DNA of 64,000 bases, taken from contig JAUPTC010000015.1 in assembly GCA_030762895.1 (NCBI GenBank), positions 2,894,395 through 2,958,394 on the forward strand. The letters are read 5' to 3'. The translations under genes were made by a program, and so were the position numbers. The stretch comes from Sophora flavescens. Lineage: Eukaryota; Streptophyta; Magnoliopsida; Fabales; Fabaceae. Below are positions 39,504 through 50,807 of the stretch, piece by piece (position 1 is the stretch's first letter; every line of letters starts with the position of its first letter). The notes below the pieces were generated by a model. It ran no database searches. It saw only the letters and a list, made by a program, of their open reading frames with translations, and had not been told where the DNA came from.

Positions 39504-41355
39504 GTAGATTAGGGTTTTGGGTCAAAAATAAGGTTAGAATTAGGGTTTTGGGTCAAAATTTAGGGTTTCGGGGTCAAATTTAGTGTTTAGGGTCAACATT
39601 AGGGATTAGGGTTAGATTAGGGTTTGGTGACAAAATTAGGGTTCTGGTTCAAATTTAGGGTTTAGGGTCCAAATTAGGGTTTTGGGTTAAAATTAGGGTT
39701 TTGGATCAAAATTAGGTTTTTGGGTCAAATTTTGGGTTTAGGATCAAAATTAGGGTTTAGGGTTTGAATTAGGGTTTTGAGTTAAAAATATGGTTTTGGG
39801 TAAAAAAAAATAAGGTTAGAAATAGGGTTTTGGGTTAAAATTAGGGTTTCGGGTCAAAATTAGAGATTTGGTTTAAAATTAGGGTTTTGGGTGAAAATTT
39901 GGGTTTAGGAATAAAATTAGGGTTTAGGATTTGAATTAGGTTTTTGAGTTTAATATAGGGTTTAGGGTCAAAATTAGGGCTTTGGGGGTTAAAATTTGGA
40001 TTTTGGGTTTTCGTGTCAAAATTAGGTTTTTGGGTCGAACTTTGGGTTTAGGGTCAAAATTAGGGTTTAGGGTTTGAAATTGGGTTTAGGGTTTGAATTT
40101 GGGTTTTTAGTTAAAAATAGGGTTAGAATTAGGGTTTTGGTTTAAAATTAGGGTTTCGGGTCAAAATTAGGGTTCTAGGTCAGATTTAGGGTTTAGGGTC
40201 AAAATTAGGGCTTTGGGGGTTAAAATTTGGGTTTTGGGCTTTCGGGTCAAAATTAGGTTTTTGGGTCGAACTTTGGGTTTAGGGTCAAAATTAGGGTTTA
40301 GGGTTTGAAACTGGGTTTTGAGTTTTAAATATTGGGTCCAATTTGGGTCAAAAAAAGGGCATTGGGTAAAATTTTGGGTTTTGGGTCCAAATTGGGGTTT
40401 TGGGTCAAAAGTTGGGTTTTGGGTCCAAATTAGGGTTTTGGTCAAAATTAGGGTTTAGGGTTTGAATTTGGGTTGAGTTAAAAATAGGGTTAGAATTAGG
40501 GTTTTGGTTTAAAATTAGGGTTTCGGGTCAAAATTAGGGTTCTAGGTCATATTTAGGGTTTATGGTCAAAATTAGGGTTTAGGGTTTGAAATTGGGTTTT
40601 GAGTTTAAATTGGGGTTTTGGGTCAAAAATAGGGTTAGAATTAGGATTGTGGGTCAACATTAGGGCTTTGGGTTAAAATTAGGGTTTTTGGTTAAAATTC
40701 GGGTTTATGATCAAAATTAGGGTTTAGGGTTTGAATTAGGGTTTTGCGTTTAAAATAGGGGTTTGGGTCAAAATTAGGGCTTTGGGGTCAAAATTTGGGT
40801 TTTGGGTCAAAATTTTGGTTTAGGGTTTGAATTAGGGTTTTGAGTTAAAAATAGGGTTTTGGGTAAAAAAAAATAAGGTTAGAATTAGGGTTTTGGGTTA
40901 AAATTAATTTTGGGTCAAACTTTGGGTTTAGGGTCAAAATTATGGTTCAGGGTTTGAAATTTGGTTTTGAGTTTTAAATATTGGGTCAAAATTGGGTCAA
41001 AATAAGGGCTTTGGATAAAATATTGGGTTTTGGGTCATAATTTGGGTTTAGGGTTTGAATTAGGGTTTTGAGTTAAAAATAAGGTTAGAATTAGGGTTTA
41101 TGTTTTGAAATATGGTTCAGGGTTTGAAATAGGGTTTTGAGATAAAAATTGGGTTTCGATTTAAAATTAGGGTTTCGGGTCAAAATTAGGGTTCCTGGTC
41201 ATATTTAGGGTCAAAATTAGGGTTTAGCGTATGAAATAATGTTGAGTTTATAATAGGGTTTGGGTAAAATAAATAGGGTTAAAATTACGGTTTCGGGTCA
41301 AAATTAGGGCTTTGGGTTAAAATTAGGGTTTTGGGTCAAAATTATGGTTTTTGTT
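39504..41355 (+). repeat. Reference ~1,852-bp HOR unit with internal map
   Basis: Reading from the landmark, the unit holds CAAATTTAGTG about 70-80 bp in, then GGTTAGATTA at about 39610, then a poly-A run followed by AAGGTTAG. It continues with TTTAGGAATAAAATTAGGG near 39903, GGGGTTAAAATTTGGA near 39988 and TCGAACTTTGGG near 40266. The word TCTAGGTCAGATTTAGGG occurs near 40174, and its paralogue (here TCTAGGTCAT) lies near 40541. That internal pair is offset by about 370 bp, close to nineteen monomers. After it come TTTGCGTTTAAAAT, a second poly-A run near 40867, AATAATGTTGAG and back to GTAGATTAG. The internal pair provides homology for the 349-bp duplications seen further right. Confidence 0.85.
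40063..40091 (+). other. Candidate G-quadruplex motif recurring once per HOR unit
   Basis: Four GGG tracts occur with loops TTTA, TTTGAAATT and TTTA. The same arrangement is seen at 11256-11284, 38210-38238, 47809-47837 and 52727-52755, at the same place in their units. Units at 25156, 28703 and 43209 have lost one monomer here, and the motif is weakened in them. Confidence 0.6.
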
Positions 41356-44300
41356 GTAGATTAGGGTTTTGGGTCAAAAATAAGGTTAGAATTAGGGTTT
41401 TGGGTCAAAATTTAGGGTTTCGGGGTCAAACTTAGTGTTTACGGTCAACATTAGGGATTAGGGTTAGATTAGGGTTTGGTGACAAAATTAGGGTTCTGGT
41501 TCAAATTTAGGGTTTAGGGTCCAAATTAGGGTTTTGGGTTAAAATTAGGGTTTTGGATCAAAATTAGGTTTTTGGGTCAAATTTTGGGTTTAGGATCAAA
41601 ATTAGGGTTTAGGGTTTGAATTAGGGTTTTGAGTTGAAAATATGGTTTTGGGTAAAAAAAATAAGGTTAGAAATAGGGTTTTGGGTTAAAATTAGGGTTT
41701 CGGGTCAAAATTAGAGATTTGGTTTAAAATTAGGGTTTTGGGTGAAAATTTGGGTTTAGGAATAAAATTAGGGTTTAGGATTTGAATTAGGTTTTTGAGT
41801 TTAATATAGGGTTTAGGGTCAAAATTAGGGCTTTGGGGGTTAAAATTTGGATTTTGGGTTTTCGTGTCAAAATTAGGATTTTGGGTCGAACTTTGGGTTT
41901 AGGGTCAAAATTAGGGTTTAGGGTTTGAATTTGGGTTTAGGGTTTGAATTTGGGTTTTTAATTAAAAATAGGGTTAGAATTAGGGTTTTGGTTTAAAATT
42001 AGGGTTTCGGGTCAAAATTAGGGTTCCAGGTCAGATTTAGGGTTTAGGGTCAAAATTAGGGCTTTGGGGGTTAAAATTTGGGTTTTGGGCTTTCGGGTCA
42101 AAATTAGGTTTTTGGGTCGAACTTTGGGTTTAGGGTCAAAATTAGGGTTTAGGGTTTGAAATTGGGTTTTGAGTTTTAAATATTGGGTCCAAATTGGGTC
42201 AAAAAAAGGGCATTGGGTAAAATTTTGGGTTTTGGGTCCAAATTGGGGTTTTGGGTCAAAAGTTGGGTTTTGGGTCCAAATTAGGGTTTTTTGTCAAAAT
42301 TAGGGTTTAGGGTTTGAATTTGGGTTTTGAGTTAAAAATAGGGTTAGAATTAGGGTTTTGGTTTAAAATTAGGGTTTCGGGTCAAAATTAGGGTTCTAGG
42401 TCAGATTTAGGGTTTATGGTCAAAATTATGGTTTAGGGTTTGAAATTGGGTTTTGAGTTTAAATTGGGGTTTTGGGTCAAAAATAGGGTTAGAATTAGGA
42501 TTGTGGGTCAACATTAGGGCTTTGGGTTAAAATTAGGGTTTTTGGTTAAAATTCGGGTTTATGATCAAAATTAGGGTTTAGGGTTTGAATTAGGGTTTTG
42601 CGTTTAAAATAGGGGTTTGGGTCAAAATTAGGGCTTTGGGGTCAAAATTTGGGTTTTGGGTCAAAATTTTGGTTTAGGGTTTGAATTAGAGTTTTGAGTT
42701 AAGAATAGGGTTTTGGGTAAAAAAAAAAAAGGTTAGAATTAGGGTTTTGGGTTAAAATTAGGTTTGGGTCAAACTTTGGGTTTAGGGTCAAAATTATGGT
42801 TCAGGGTTTGAAATTTGGTTTTGAGTTTTAAATATTGGGTCAAAATTGGGTCAAAATAAGGGCTTTGGATAAAATTTTGGGTTTTGGGTCATAATTTGGG
42901 TTTAGGGTTTGAATTAGGGTTTTGAGTTAAAAATAAGGTTAGAATTAGGGTTTATGTTTTGAAATAGGGTTCAGGGTTTGAAATAGGGTTTTGAGATAAA
43001 AATTGGGTTTCGATTTAAAATTAGGGTTTCGGGTCAAAATTAGGGTTCCTGGTCATATTTAGGGTCAAAATTAGGGTTTAGGGTATGAAATAATGTTGAG
43101 TTTATAATAGGGTTTGGGTAAAAAAATAGGGTTAAAATTACGGTTTCGGGTCAAAATTAGGGCTTTGGGTTAAAATTAGGGTTTTGGGTCAAAATTATGG
43201 TTTTTGTTGTAGATTAGGGTTTTGGGTCAAAAATAAGGTTAGAATTAGGGTTTTGGGTCAAAATTTAGGGTTTCGGGGTCAAATTTAGTGTTTAGGGTCA
43301 ACATTAGGGATTAGGGTTAGATTAGGGTTTGGTGACAAAATTAGGGTTCTGGTTCAAATTTAGGGTTTAGGGTCCAAATTAGGGTTTTGGGTTAAAATTA
43401 GGGTTTTGGATCAAAATTAGGTTTTTGGGTCAAATTTTGGGTTTAGGATCAAAATTAGGGTTTAGGGTTTGAATTAGGGTTTTGAGTTAAAAATATGGTT
43501 TTGGGTAAAAAAAATAAGGTTAGAAATAGGGTTTTGGGTTAAAATTAGGGTTTCGGGTCAAAATTAGAGATTTGGTTTAAAATTAGGGTTTTGGGTGAAA
43601 ATTTGGGTTTAGGAATAAAATTAGGGTTTAGGATTTGAATTAGGTTTTTGAGTTTAATATAGGGTTTAGGGTCAAAATTAGGGCTTTGGGGGTTAAAATT
43701 TGGATTTTGGGTTTTCGTGTCAAAATTAGGTTTTTGGGTCGAACTTTGGGTTTAGGGTCAAAATTAGGGTTTAGGGTTTGAATTTGGGTTTTTAGTTAAA
43801 AATAGGGTTAGAATTAGGGTTTTGGTTTAAAATTAGGGTTTCGGGTCAAAATTAGGGTTCTAGGTCAGATTTAGGGTTTAGGGTCAAAATTAGGGCTTTG
43901 GGGGTTAAAATTTGGGTTTTGGGCTTTCGGGTCAAAATTAGGTTTTTGGGTCGAACTTTGGGTTTAGGGTTAAAATTAGGGTTTAGGGTTTGAAATTGGG
44001 TTTTGAGTTTTAAATATTGGGTCCAAATTGGGTCAAAAAAAGGGCATTGGGTAAAATTTTGGGTTTTGGGTCCAAATTGGGGTTTTGGGTCAAAAGTTGG
44101 GTTTTGGGTCCAAATTAGGGTTTTTGGTCAAAATTAGGGTTTAGGGTTTGAATTTGGGTTTTGAGTTAAAAATAGGGTTAGAATTAGGGTTTTGGTTTAA
44201 AATTAGGGTTTCGGGTCAAAATTAGGGTTCTAGGTCAGATTTAGGGTTTATGGTCAAAATTAGGGTTTAGGGTTTGAAATTGGGTTTTGAGTTTAAATTG

Positions 44301-45064
44301 GGGTTTTGGGTGAAAAATAGGGTTAGAATTAGGATTGTGGGTCAACATTAGGGCTTTGGGTTAAAATTAGGGTTTTTGGTTAAAATTCGGGTTTATGATC
44401 AAAATTAGGGTTTAGGGTTTGAATTAGGGTTTTGCATTTAAAATAGGGGTTTGGGTCAAAATTAGGGCTTTGGGGTCAAAATTTGGGTTTTGGGTCAAAA
44501 TTTGGGTTTTGGATCAAAATTTTGGTTTAGGGTTTGAATTAGGGTTTTGAGTTAAAAATAGGGTTTTGGGTATAAAAAAAAAAGGTTAGAATTAGGGTTT
44601 TGGGTTAAAATTAGGTTTGGGTCAAACTTTGGGTTTATGGTCAAAATTATGGTTCAGGGTTTGAAATTTGGTTTTGAGTTTTAAATATTGGGTCAAAATT
44701 GGGTCAAAATAAGGGCTTTGGATAAAATTTTGGGTTTTGGGTCATAATTTGGGTTTAGGGTTTGAATTAGGGTTTTGAGTTAAAAATAAGGTTAGAATTA
44801 GGGTTTATGTTTTGAAATAGGGTTCAGGGTTTGAAATAGGGTTTTGAGATAAAAATTGGGTTTCGATTTAAAATTAGGGTTTCGGGTCAAAATTAGGGTT
44901 CCTGGTCATATTTAGGGTCAAAATTAGGGTTTAGGGTATGAAATAATGTTGAGTTTATAATAGGGTTTGGGTAAAAAAAAAATAGGGTTAAAATTACGGT
45001 TTCGGGTCAAAATTAGGGCTTTGGGTTAAAATTAGGGTTTTGGGTCAAAATTATGGTTTTTGTT

Positions 45065-47250
45065 GTAGATTAGGGTTTTGGGTCAAAAATAAGGTTAGAA
45101 TTAGGGTTTTGGGTCAAAATTTAGGGTTTCGGGGTCAAATTTAGTGTTTAGGGTCAACATTAGGGATTAGGGTTAGATTAGGGTTTGGTGACAAAATTAG
45201 GGTTCTGGTTCAAATTTAGGGTTTAGGGTCCAAATTAGGGTTTTGGGTTAAAATTAGGGTTTTGGATCAAAATTAGGTTTTTGGGTCAAATCTTGGGTTT
45301 AGGATCAAAATTAGGGTTTAGGGTTTGAATTAGGGTTTTGAGTTAAAAATATGGTGTTGGGTAAAAACAATAAGGTTAGAAATAGGTTTTTGGGTTAAAT
45401 TTAGGGTTTGGTAAAAATTAGAGATTTGGTTTAAAATTAGGGTTTTGGGTGAAAATTTGGGTTTAGGAATAAAATTAGGGTTTAGGATTTGAATTAGGTT
45501 TTTGAGTTTAATATAGGGTTTAGGGTCAAAATTAGGGCTTTGGGGGTTAAAATTTGGATTTTGGGTTTCGTGTCAAAATTAGGTTTTGGGTCGAACTTTG
45601 GGTTTAGGGGTCAAAATTAGGGTTTAGGGTTTGAAATTGGATTTAGGGTTTGAATTTGGGTTTTTAGTTAAAAATAGGGTTAGAATTAGGGTTTTGGTTT
45701 AAAATTAGGGTTTCGGGTCAAAATTAGGGTTCTAGGTCAGATTTAGGGTTTAGGGTCAAAATTAGGGCTTTGGGGGTTAAAATTTGGGTTTTGGGCTTTC
45801 GGGTCAAAATTAGGTTTTTGGGTCGAACTTTGGGTTTAGGGTTAAAATTAGGGTTTAGGGTTTGAAATTGGGTTTTGAGTTTTAAATATTGGGTCCAATT
45901 TGGGTCAAAAAAAGGGCATTGGGTAAAATTTTGGGTTTTGGGTCCAAATTGGGGTTTTGGGTCAAAAGTTGGGTTTTGGGTCCAAATTAGGGTTTTTGGT
46001 CAAAATTAGGGTTTAGGGTTTGAATTTGGGTTTTGAGTTAAAAATAGGGTTAGAATTAGGGTTTTGATTTAAAATTAGGGTTTCGGGTCAAAATTAGGGT
46101 TCTAGGTCAGATTTAGGGTTTATGGTCAAAATTTGGGTTTTGGGCTTTCGGGTCAAAATTAGGTTTTTGGGTCGAACTTTGGGTTTAGGGTTAAAATTAG
46201 GGTTTAGGGTTTGAAATTGGGTTTTGAGTTTTAAATATTGGGTCCAAATTGGGTCAAAAAAAGGGCATTGGGTAAAATTTTGGGTTTTGGGTCCAAATTG
46301 GGGTTTTGGGTCAAATGTTGGGTTTTGGGTCCAAATTAGGGTTTTTGGTCAAAATTAGGGTTTAGGGTTTGAATTTGGGTTTTGAGTTAAAAATAGGGTT
46401 AGAATTAGGGTTTTGGTTTAAAATTAGGGTTTCGGGTCAAAATTAGGGTTCTAGGTCAGATTTAGGGTTTATGGTCAAAATTAGGGTTTAGGGTTTGAAA
46501 TTGGGTTTTGAGTTTAAATTGGGGTTTTGGGTCAAAAATAGGGTTAGAATTAGGATTGTGGGTCAACATTAGGGCTTTGGGTTAAAATTAGGGTTTTTGG
46601 TTAAAATTCGGGTTTATGATCAAAATTAGGGTTTAGGGTTTGAATTAGGGTTTTGCGTTTAAAATAAGGGGTTTGGGTCAAAATTAGGGCTTTGGGGTCA
46701 AAATTTGGGTTTTGGGTCAAAATTTGGGTTTTGGGTCAAAATTTTGGTTTAGGGTTTGAATTAGGGTTTTGAGTTAAAAATAGGGTTTTGGGTTAAAATT
46801 AGGTTTGGGTCAAACTTTGGGTTTATGGTCAAAATTATGGTTCAGGGTTTGAAATTTGGTTTTGAGTTTTAAAATTGGTTCAAAATTGGGTCAAAATAAG
46901 GGCTTTGGATAAAATTTTGGGTTTTGGGTCATAATTTGGGTTTAGGGTTTGAATTAGGGTTTTGAGTTAAAAATAAGGTTAGAATTAGGGTTTATGTTTT
47001 GAAATAGGGTTCAGGGTTTGAAATAGGGTTTTGAGATAAAAATTGGGTTTCGATTTAAAATTAGGGTTTCGGGTCAAAATTAGGGTTCCTGGTCATATTT
47101 AGGGTCAAAATTAGGGTTTAGGGTATGAAATAATGTTGAGTTTATAATAGGGTTTGGGTAAAAAAAAATAGGGTTAAAATTACGGTTTCGGGTCAAAATT
47201 AGGGCTTTGGGTTAAAATTAGGGTTTTGGGTCAAAATTATGGTTTTTGTT
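45065..47250 (+). repeat. 2,186-bp HOR unit with 349-bp internal duplication
   Basis: This unit is about 330 bp longer than its left neighbours. The stretch 45781-46129 is repeated directly as 46130-46478. The junction word is TTTATGGTCAAAATTTGGG near 46120-46136, which joins the end of the second internal paralogue to the monomer after the first. The unit also lacks about 35 bp around a poly-A site near 46790, which explains why it is 37 bp shorter than the next unit. Variants CAAATGTTGGG (46314), TTTTGATTTAAAATT and AATAAGGGGTTTGGG are shared with the following unit, so the two are probably recent copies of each other. Confidence 0.88.
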
Positions 47251-49473
47251 ATAGATTAGGGTTTTGGGTCAAAAATAAGGTTAGAATTAGGGTTTTGGGT
47301 CAAAATTTAGGGTTTCGGGGTCAAATTTAGTGTTTAGGGTCAACATTAGGGATTAGGGTTAGATTAGGGTTTGGTGACAAAATTAGGGTTCTGGTTCAAA
47401 TTTAGGGTTTAGGGTCCAAATTAGGGTTTTGGGTTAAAATTAGGGTTTTGGATCAAAATTAGGTTTTTGGGTCAAATTTTGGGTTTAGGATCAAAATTAG
47501 GGTTTAGGGTTTGAATTAGGGTTTTGAGTTAAAAATATGGTTTTGGGTAAAAAAAATAAGGTTAGAAATAGGGTTTTGGGTTAAAATTAGGGTTTCTGGT
47601 AAAAATTAGAGATTTGGTTTAAAATTAGGGTTTTGGGTGAAAATTTGGGTTTAGGAATAAAATTAGGGTTTAGGATTTGAATTAGGTTTTTGAGTTTAAT
47701 ATAGGGTTTAGGGTCAAAATTAGGGCTTTGGGGGTTAAAATTTGGATTTTGGGTTTTCGTGTCAAAATTAGGTTTTTGGGTCGAACTTTGGGTTTAGGGT
47801 CAAAATTAGGGTTTAGGGTTTGAAATTGGGTTTAGGGTTTGAATTTGGGTTTTTAGTTAAAAATAGGGTTAGAATTAGGGTTTTGGTTTAAAATTAGGGT
47901 TTCGGGTCAAAATTAGGGTTCTAGGTCAGATTTAGGGTTTAGGGTCAAAATTAGGGCTTTGGGGGTTAAAATTTGGGTTTTGGGCTTTTGGTCAAAATTA
48001 GGTTTTTGGGTCGAACTTTGGGTTTAGGGTTAAAATTAGGGTTTAGGGTTTGAAATTGGGTTTTGAGTTATAAATATTGGGTCCAATTTGGGTCAAAAAA
48101 AGGGCATTGGGTAAAATTTTGGGTTTTGGGTCCAAATTGGGGTTTTGGGTCAAAAGTTGGGTTTTGGGTCCAAATTAGGGTTTTTGGTCAAAATTAGGGT
48201 TTAGGGTTTGAATTTGGGTTTTGAGTTAAAAATAGGGTTAGAATTAGGGTTTTGATTTAAAATTAGGGTTTCGGGTCAAAATTAGGGTTCTAGGTCAGAT
48301 TTAGGGTTTATGGTCAAAATTTGGGTTTTGGGCTTTCGGGTCAAAATTAGGTTTTTGGGTCGAACTTTGGGTTTAGGGTTAAAATTAGGGTTTAGGGTTT
48401 GAAATTGGGTTTTGAGTTTTAAATATTGGGTCCAAATTGGGTCAAAAAAAGGGCATTGGGTAAAATTTTGGGTTTTGGGTCCAAATTGGGGTTTTGGGTC
48501 AAATGTTGGGTTTTGGGTCCAAATTAGGGTTTTTGGTCAAAATTAGGGTTTAGGGTTTGAATTTGGGTTTTGAGTTAAAAATAGGGTTAGAATTAGGGTT
48601 TTGGTTTAAAATTAGGGTTTCGGGTCAAAATTAGGGTTCTAGGTCAGATTTAGGGTTTATGGTCAAAATTAGGGTTTAGGGTTTGAAATTGGGTTTTGAG
48701 TTTAAATTGGGGTTTTGGGTCAAAAATAGGGTTAGAATTAGGATTGTGGGTCAACATTAGGGCTTTGGGTTAAAATTAGGGTTTTTGGTTAAAATTCGGG
48801 TTTATGATCAAAATTAGGGTTTAGGGTTTGAATTAGGGTTTTGCGTTTAAAATAAGGGGTTTGGGTCAAAATTAGGGCTTTGGGGTCAAAATTTGGGTTT
48901 TGGGTCAAAATTTGGGTTTTGGGTCAAAATTTTGGTTTAGGGTTTGAATTAAGGTTTTGAGTTAAAAATAGGGTTTTGGGTAAAAAAAAAAAAAGGTTAG
49001 AATTAGGGTTTTGGGTTAAAATTAGGTTTGGGTCAAACTTTGGGTTTAGGGTCAAAATTATGGTTCAGGGTTTGAAATTTGGTTTTGGGTTTTAAATATT
49101 GGGTCAAAATTGGGTCAAAATAAGGGCTTTGGATAAAATTTTGGGTTTTGGGTCATAATTTGGGTTTAGGGTTTGAATTAGGGTTTTGAATTAAAAATAC
49201 GGTTAGAATTAGGGTTTATGTTTTGAAATAGGGTTCAGGGTTTGAAATAGGGTTTTGAGATAAAAATTGGGTTTCGATTTAAAATTTGGGTTTCGGGTCA
49301 AAATTAGGGTTCCTGGTCATATTTAGGGTCAAAATTAGGGTTTAGGGTATGAAATAATGTTGAGTTTATAATAGGGTTTGGGTAAAAAAAATAGGGTTAA
49401 AATTACGGTTTCGGGTCAAAATTAGGGCTTTGGGTTAAAATTAAGGTTTTGGGTCAAAATTATGGTTTTTGTT
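47251..49473 (+). repeat. 2,223-bp HOR unit with the same 348-349-bp duplication
   Basis: The direct repeat is 47970-48317 followed by 48318-48666, with the same junction word as in the preceding unit. The copies differ by one base in length because the first reads GGCTTTTGGTC where the second reads GGCTTTCGGGTC. The landmark opening this unit is mutated to ATAGATTAG (47251). The second poly-A run, at about 48982-48994, is 13 A. Variants are shared with 45065-47250 but not with the short units to the right. Confidence 0.88.
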
Positions 49474-50807
49474 GTAGATTAGGGTTTTGGGTCAAAAATA
49501 AGGTTAGAATTAGGGTTTTGGGTCAAAATTTAGGGTTTCGGGGTCAAATTTAGTGTTTAGGGTCAACATTAGGGATTAGGGTTAGATTAGGGTTTGGTGA
49601 CAAAATTAGGGTTCTGGTTCAAATTTAGGGTTTAGGGTCCAAATTAGGGTTTTGGGTTAAAATTAGGGTTTTGGATCAAAATTATGTTTTTGGGTCAAAT
49701 TTTGGGTTTAGGATCAAAATTAGGGTTTAGGGTTTGAATTAGGGTTTTGAGTTAAAAATATGGTTTTGGGTAAAAAAAATAAGGTTAGAAATAGGGTTTT
49801 GGGTTAAAATTAGGGTTTCGGGTCAAAATTAGAGATTTGGTATAAAATTAGGGTTTTGGGTGAAAATTTGGGTTTTGGAATAAAATTAGGGTTTTTGGTC
49901 AAAATTAGGGTTTAGGGTTTGAATTTGGGTTTTGAGTTAAAAATAGGGTTAGAATTAGGGTTTTGGTTTAAAATTAGGGTTTCGGGTCAAAATTAGGGTT
50001 CTAGGTCAGATTTAGGGTTTATGGTCAAAATTAGGGTTTAGGGTTTGAAATTGGGTTTTGAGTTTAAATTGGGTTTTGGGTGAAAAATAGGGTTAGAATT
50101 AGGATTGTGGGTCAACATTAGGGCTTTGGGTTAAAATTAGGGTTTTTGGTTAAAATTCGGGTTTATGATCAAAATTAGGGTTTAGGGTTTGAATTAGGGT
50201 TTTACATTTAAAATAGGGGTTTGGGTCAAAATTAGGGCTTTGGGGTCAAAATTTGGGTTTTGGGTCAAAATTCGGGTTTTGTATCAAAATTTTGGTTTAG
50301 GGTTTGAATTAGGGTTTTGAGTTAAAAATAGGGTTTTGGGTAAAAAAAAAATAAAATAAGGTTAGAATTAGGGTTTTGGGTTAAAATTAGGTTTGGGTCA
50401 AACTTTGGGTTTAGGGTCAAAATTATGGTTCAGGGTTTGAAATTTGGTTTTGAGTTTTAAATATTGGGTCAAAATCGGGTCAAAATAAGGGCTTTGGATA
50501 AAATTTTGGGTTTTGGGTCATAATTTGGGTTTAGGGTTTGAATTAGGGTTTTGAGTTAAAAATAAGGTTAGAATTAGGGTTTATGTTTTGAAATAGGGTT
50601 CAGGGTTTGAAATAGGGTTTTGAGATAAAAATTGGGTTTCGATTTAAAATTAGGGTTTCGGGTCAAAATTAGGGTTTAGGGTATGAAATAATGTTGAGTT
50701 TATAATAGGGTTTGGGTAAAAAAAATAGGGTTAAAATTACGTTTTCGGGTCACAATTAGGGCTTTGGGTTAAAATTAGGGTTTTGGGTCAAAATTATGGT
50801 TTTTGTT
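49474..50807 (+). repeat. 1,334-bp HOR unit with ~494-bp deletion
   Basis: Near 49887-49894 the unit jumps from AATAAAATTAGGGTTT straight to TTGGTCAAAATTAGGG, words that are 494 bp apart in an intact unit (43629 versus 44123). The junction falls in a shared TAGGGTTT word. A further loss of about 28 bp near 50668 removes the GTTCCTGGTCATATT segment. Downstream variants GTGAAAAATAG, TTTACATTTAAAAT and TTTGTATCAAAATTTTGG link it to the unit at 43209, not to its 2.2-kb neighbours. Confidence 0.87.

Larger units (their letters stand above)
34035..45064 (+). repeat. Six well-preserved HOR units (1.80-1.86 kb)
   Basis: GTAGATTAG lies at 34035, 35852, 37653, 39504, 41356 and 43209, with the next at 45065. 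The last four spacings are 1,851, 1,852, 1,853 and 1,856 bp, the most regular part of the window. GGG runs are mostly intact, and adjacent units differ by only scattered single-base changes, poly-A length and one 19-bp monomer. From 37653 onward the unit reads GGTTCTGGTTC where units to the left read GGTTATGGTTC. This is the best stretch from which to derive a consensus. Confidence 0.95.

Noticed and set aside
45781..46478. 349-bp direct repeats as LTRs of a retroelement or as insertion-sequence ends
   Set aside because: The copies are immediately adjacent with no internal region, consist of satellite monomers, and show no terminal inverted repeats, target-site duplication or transposase.
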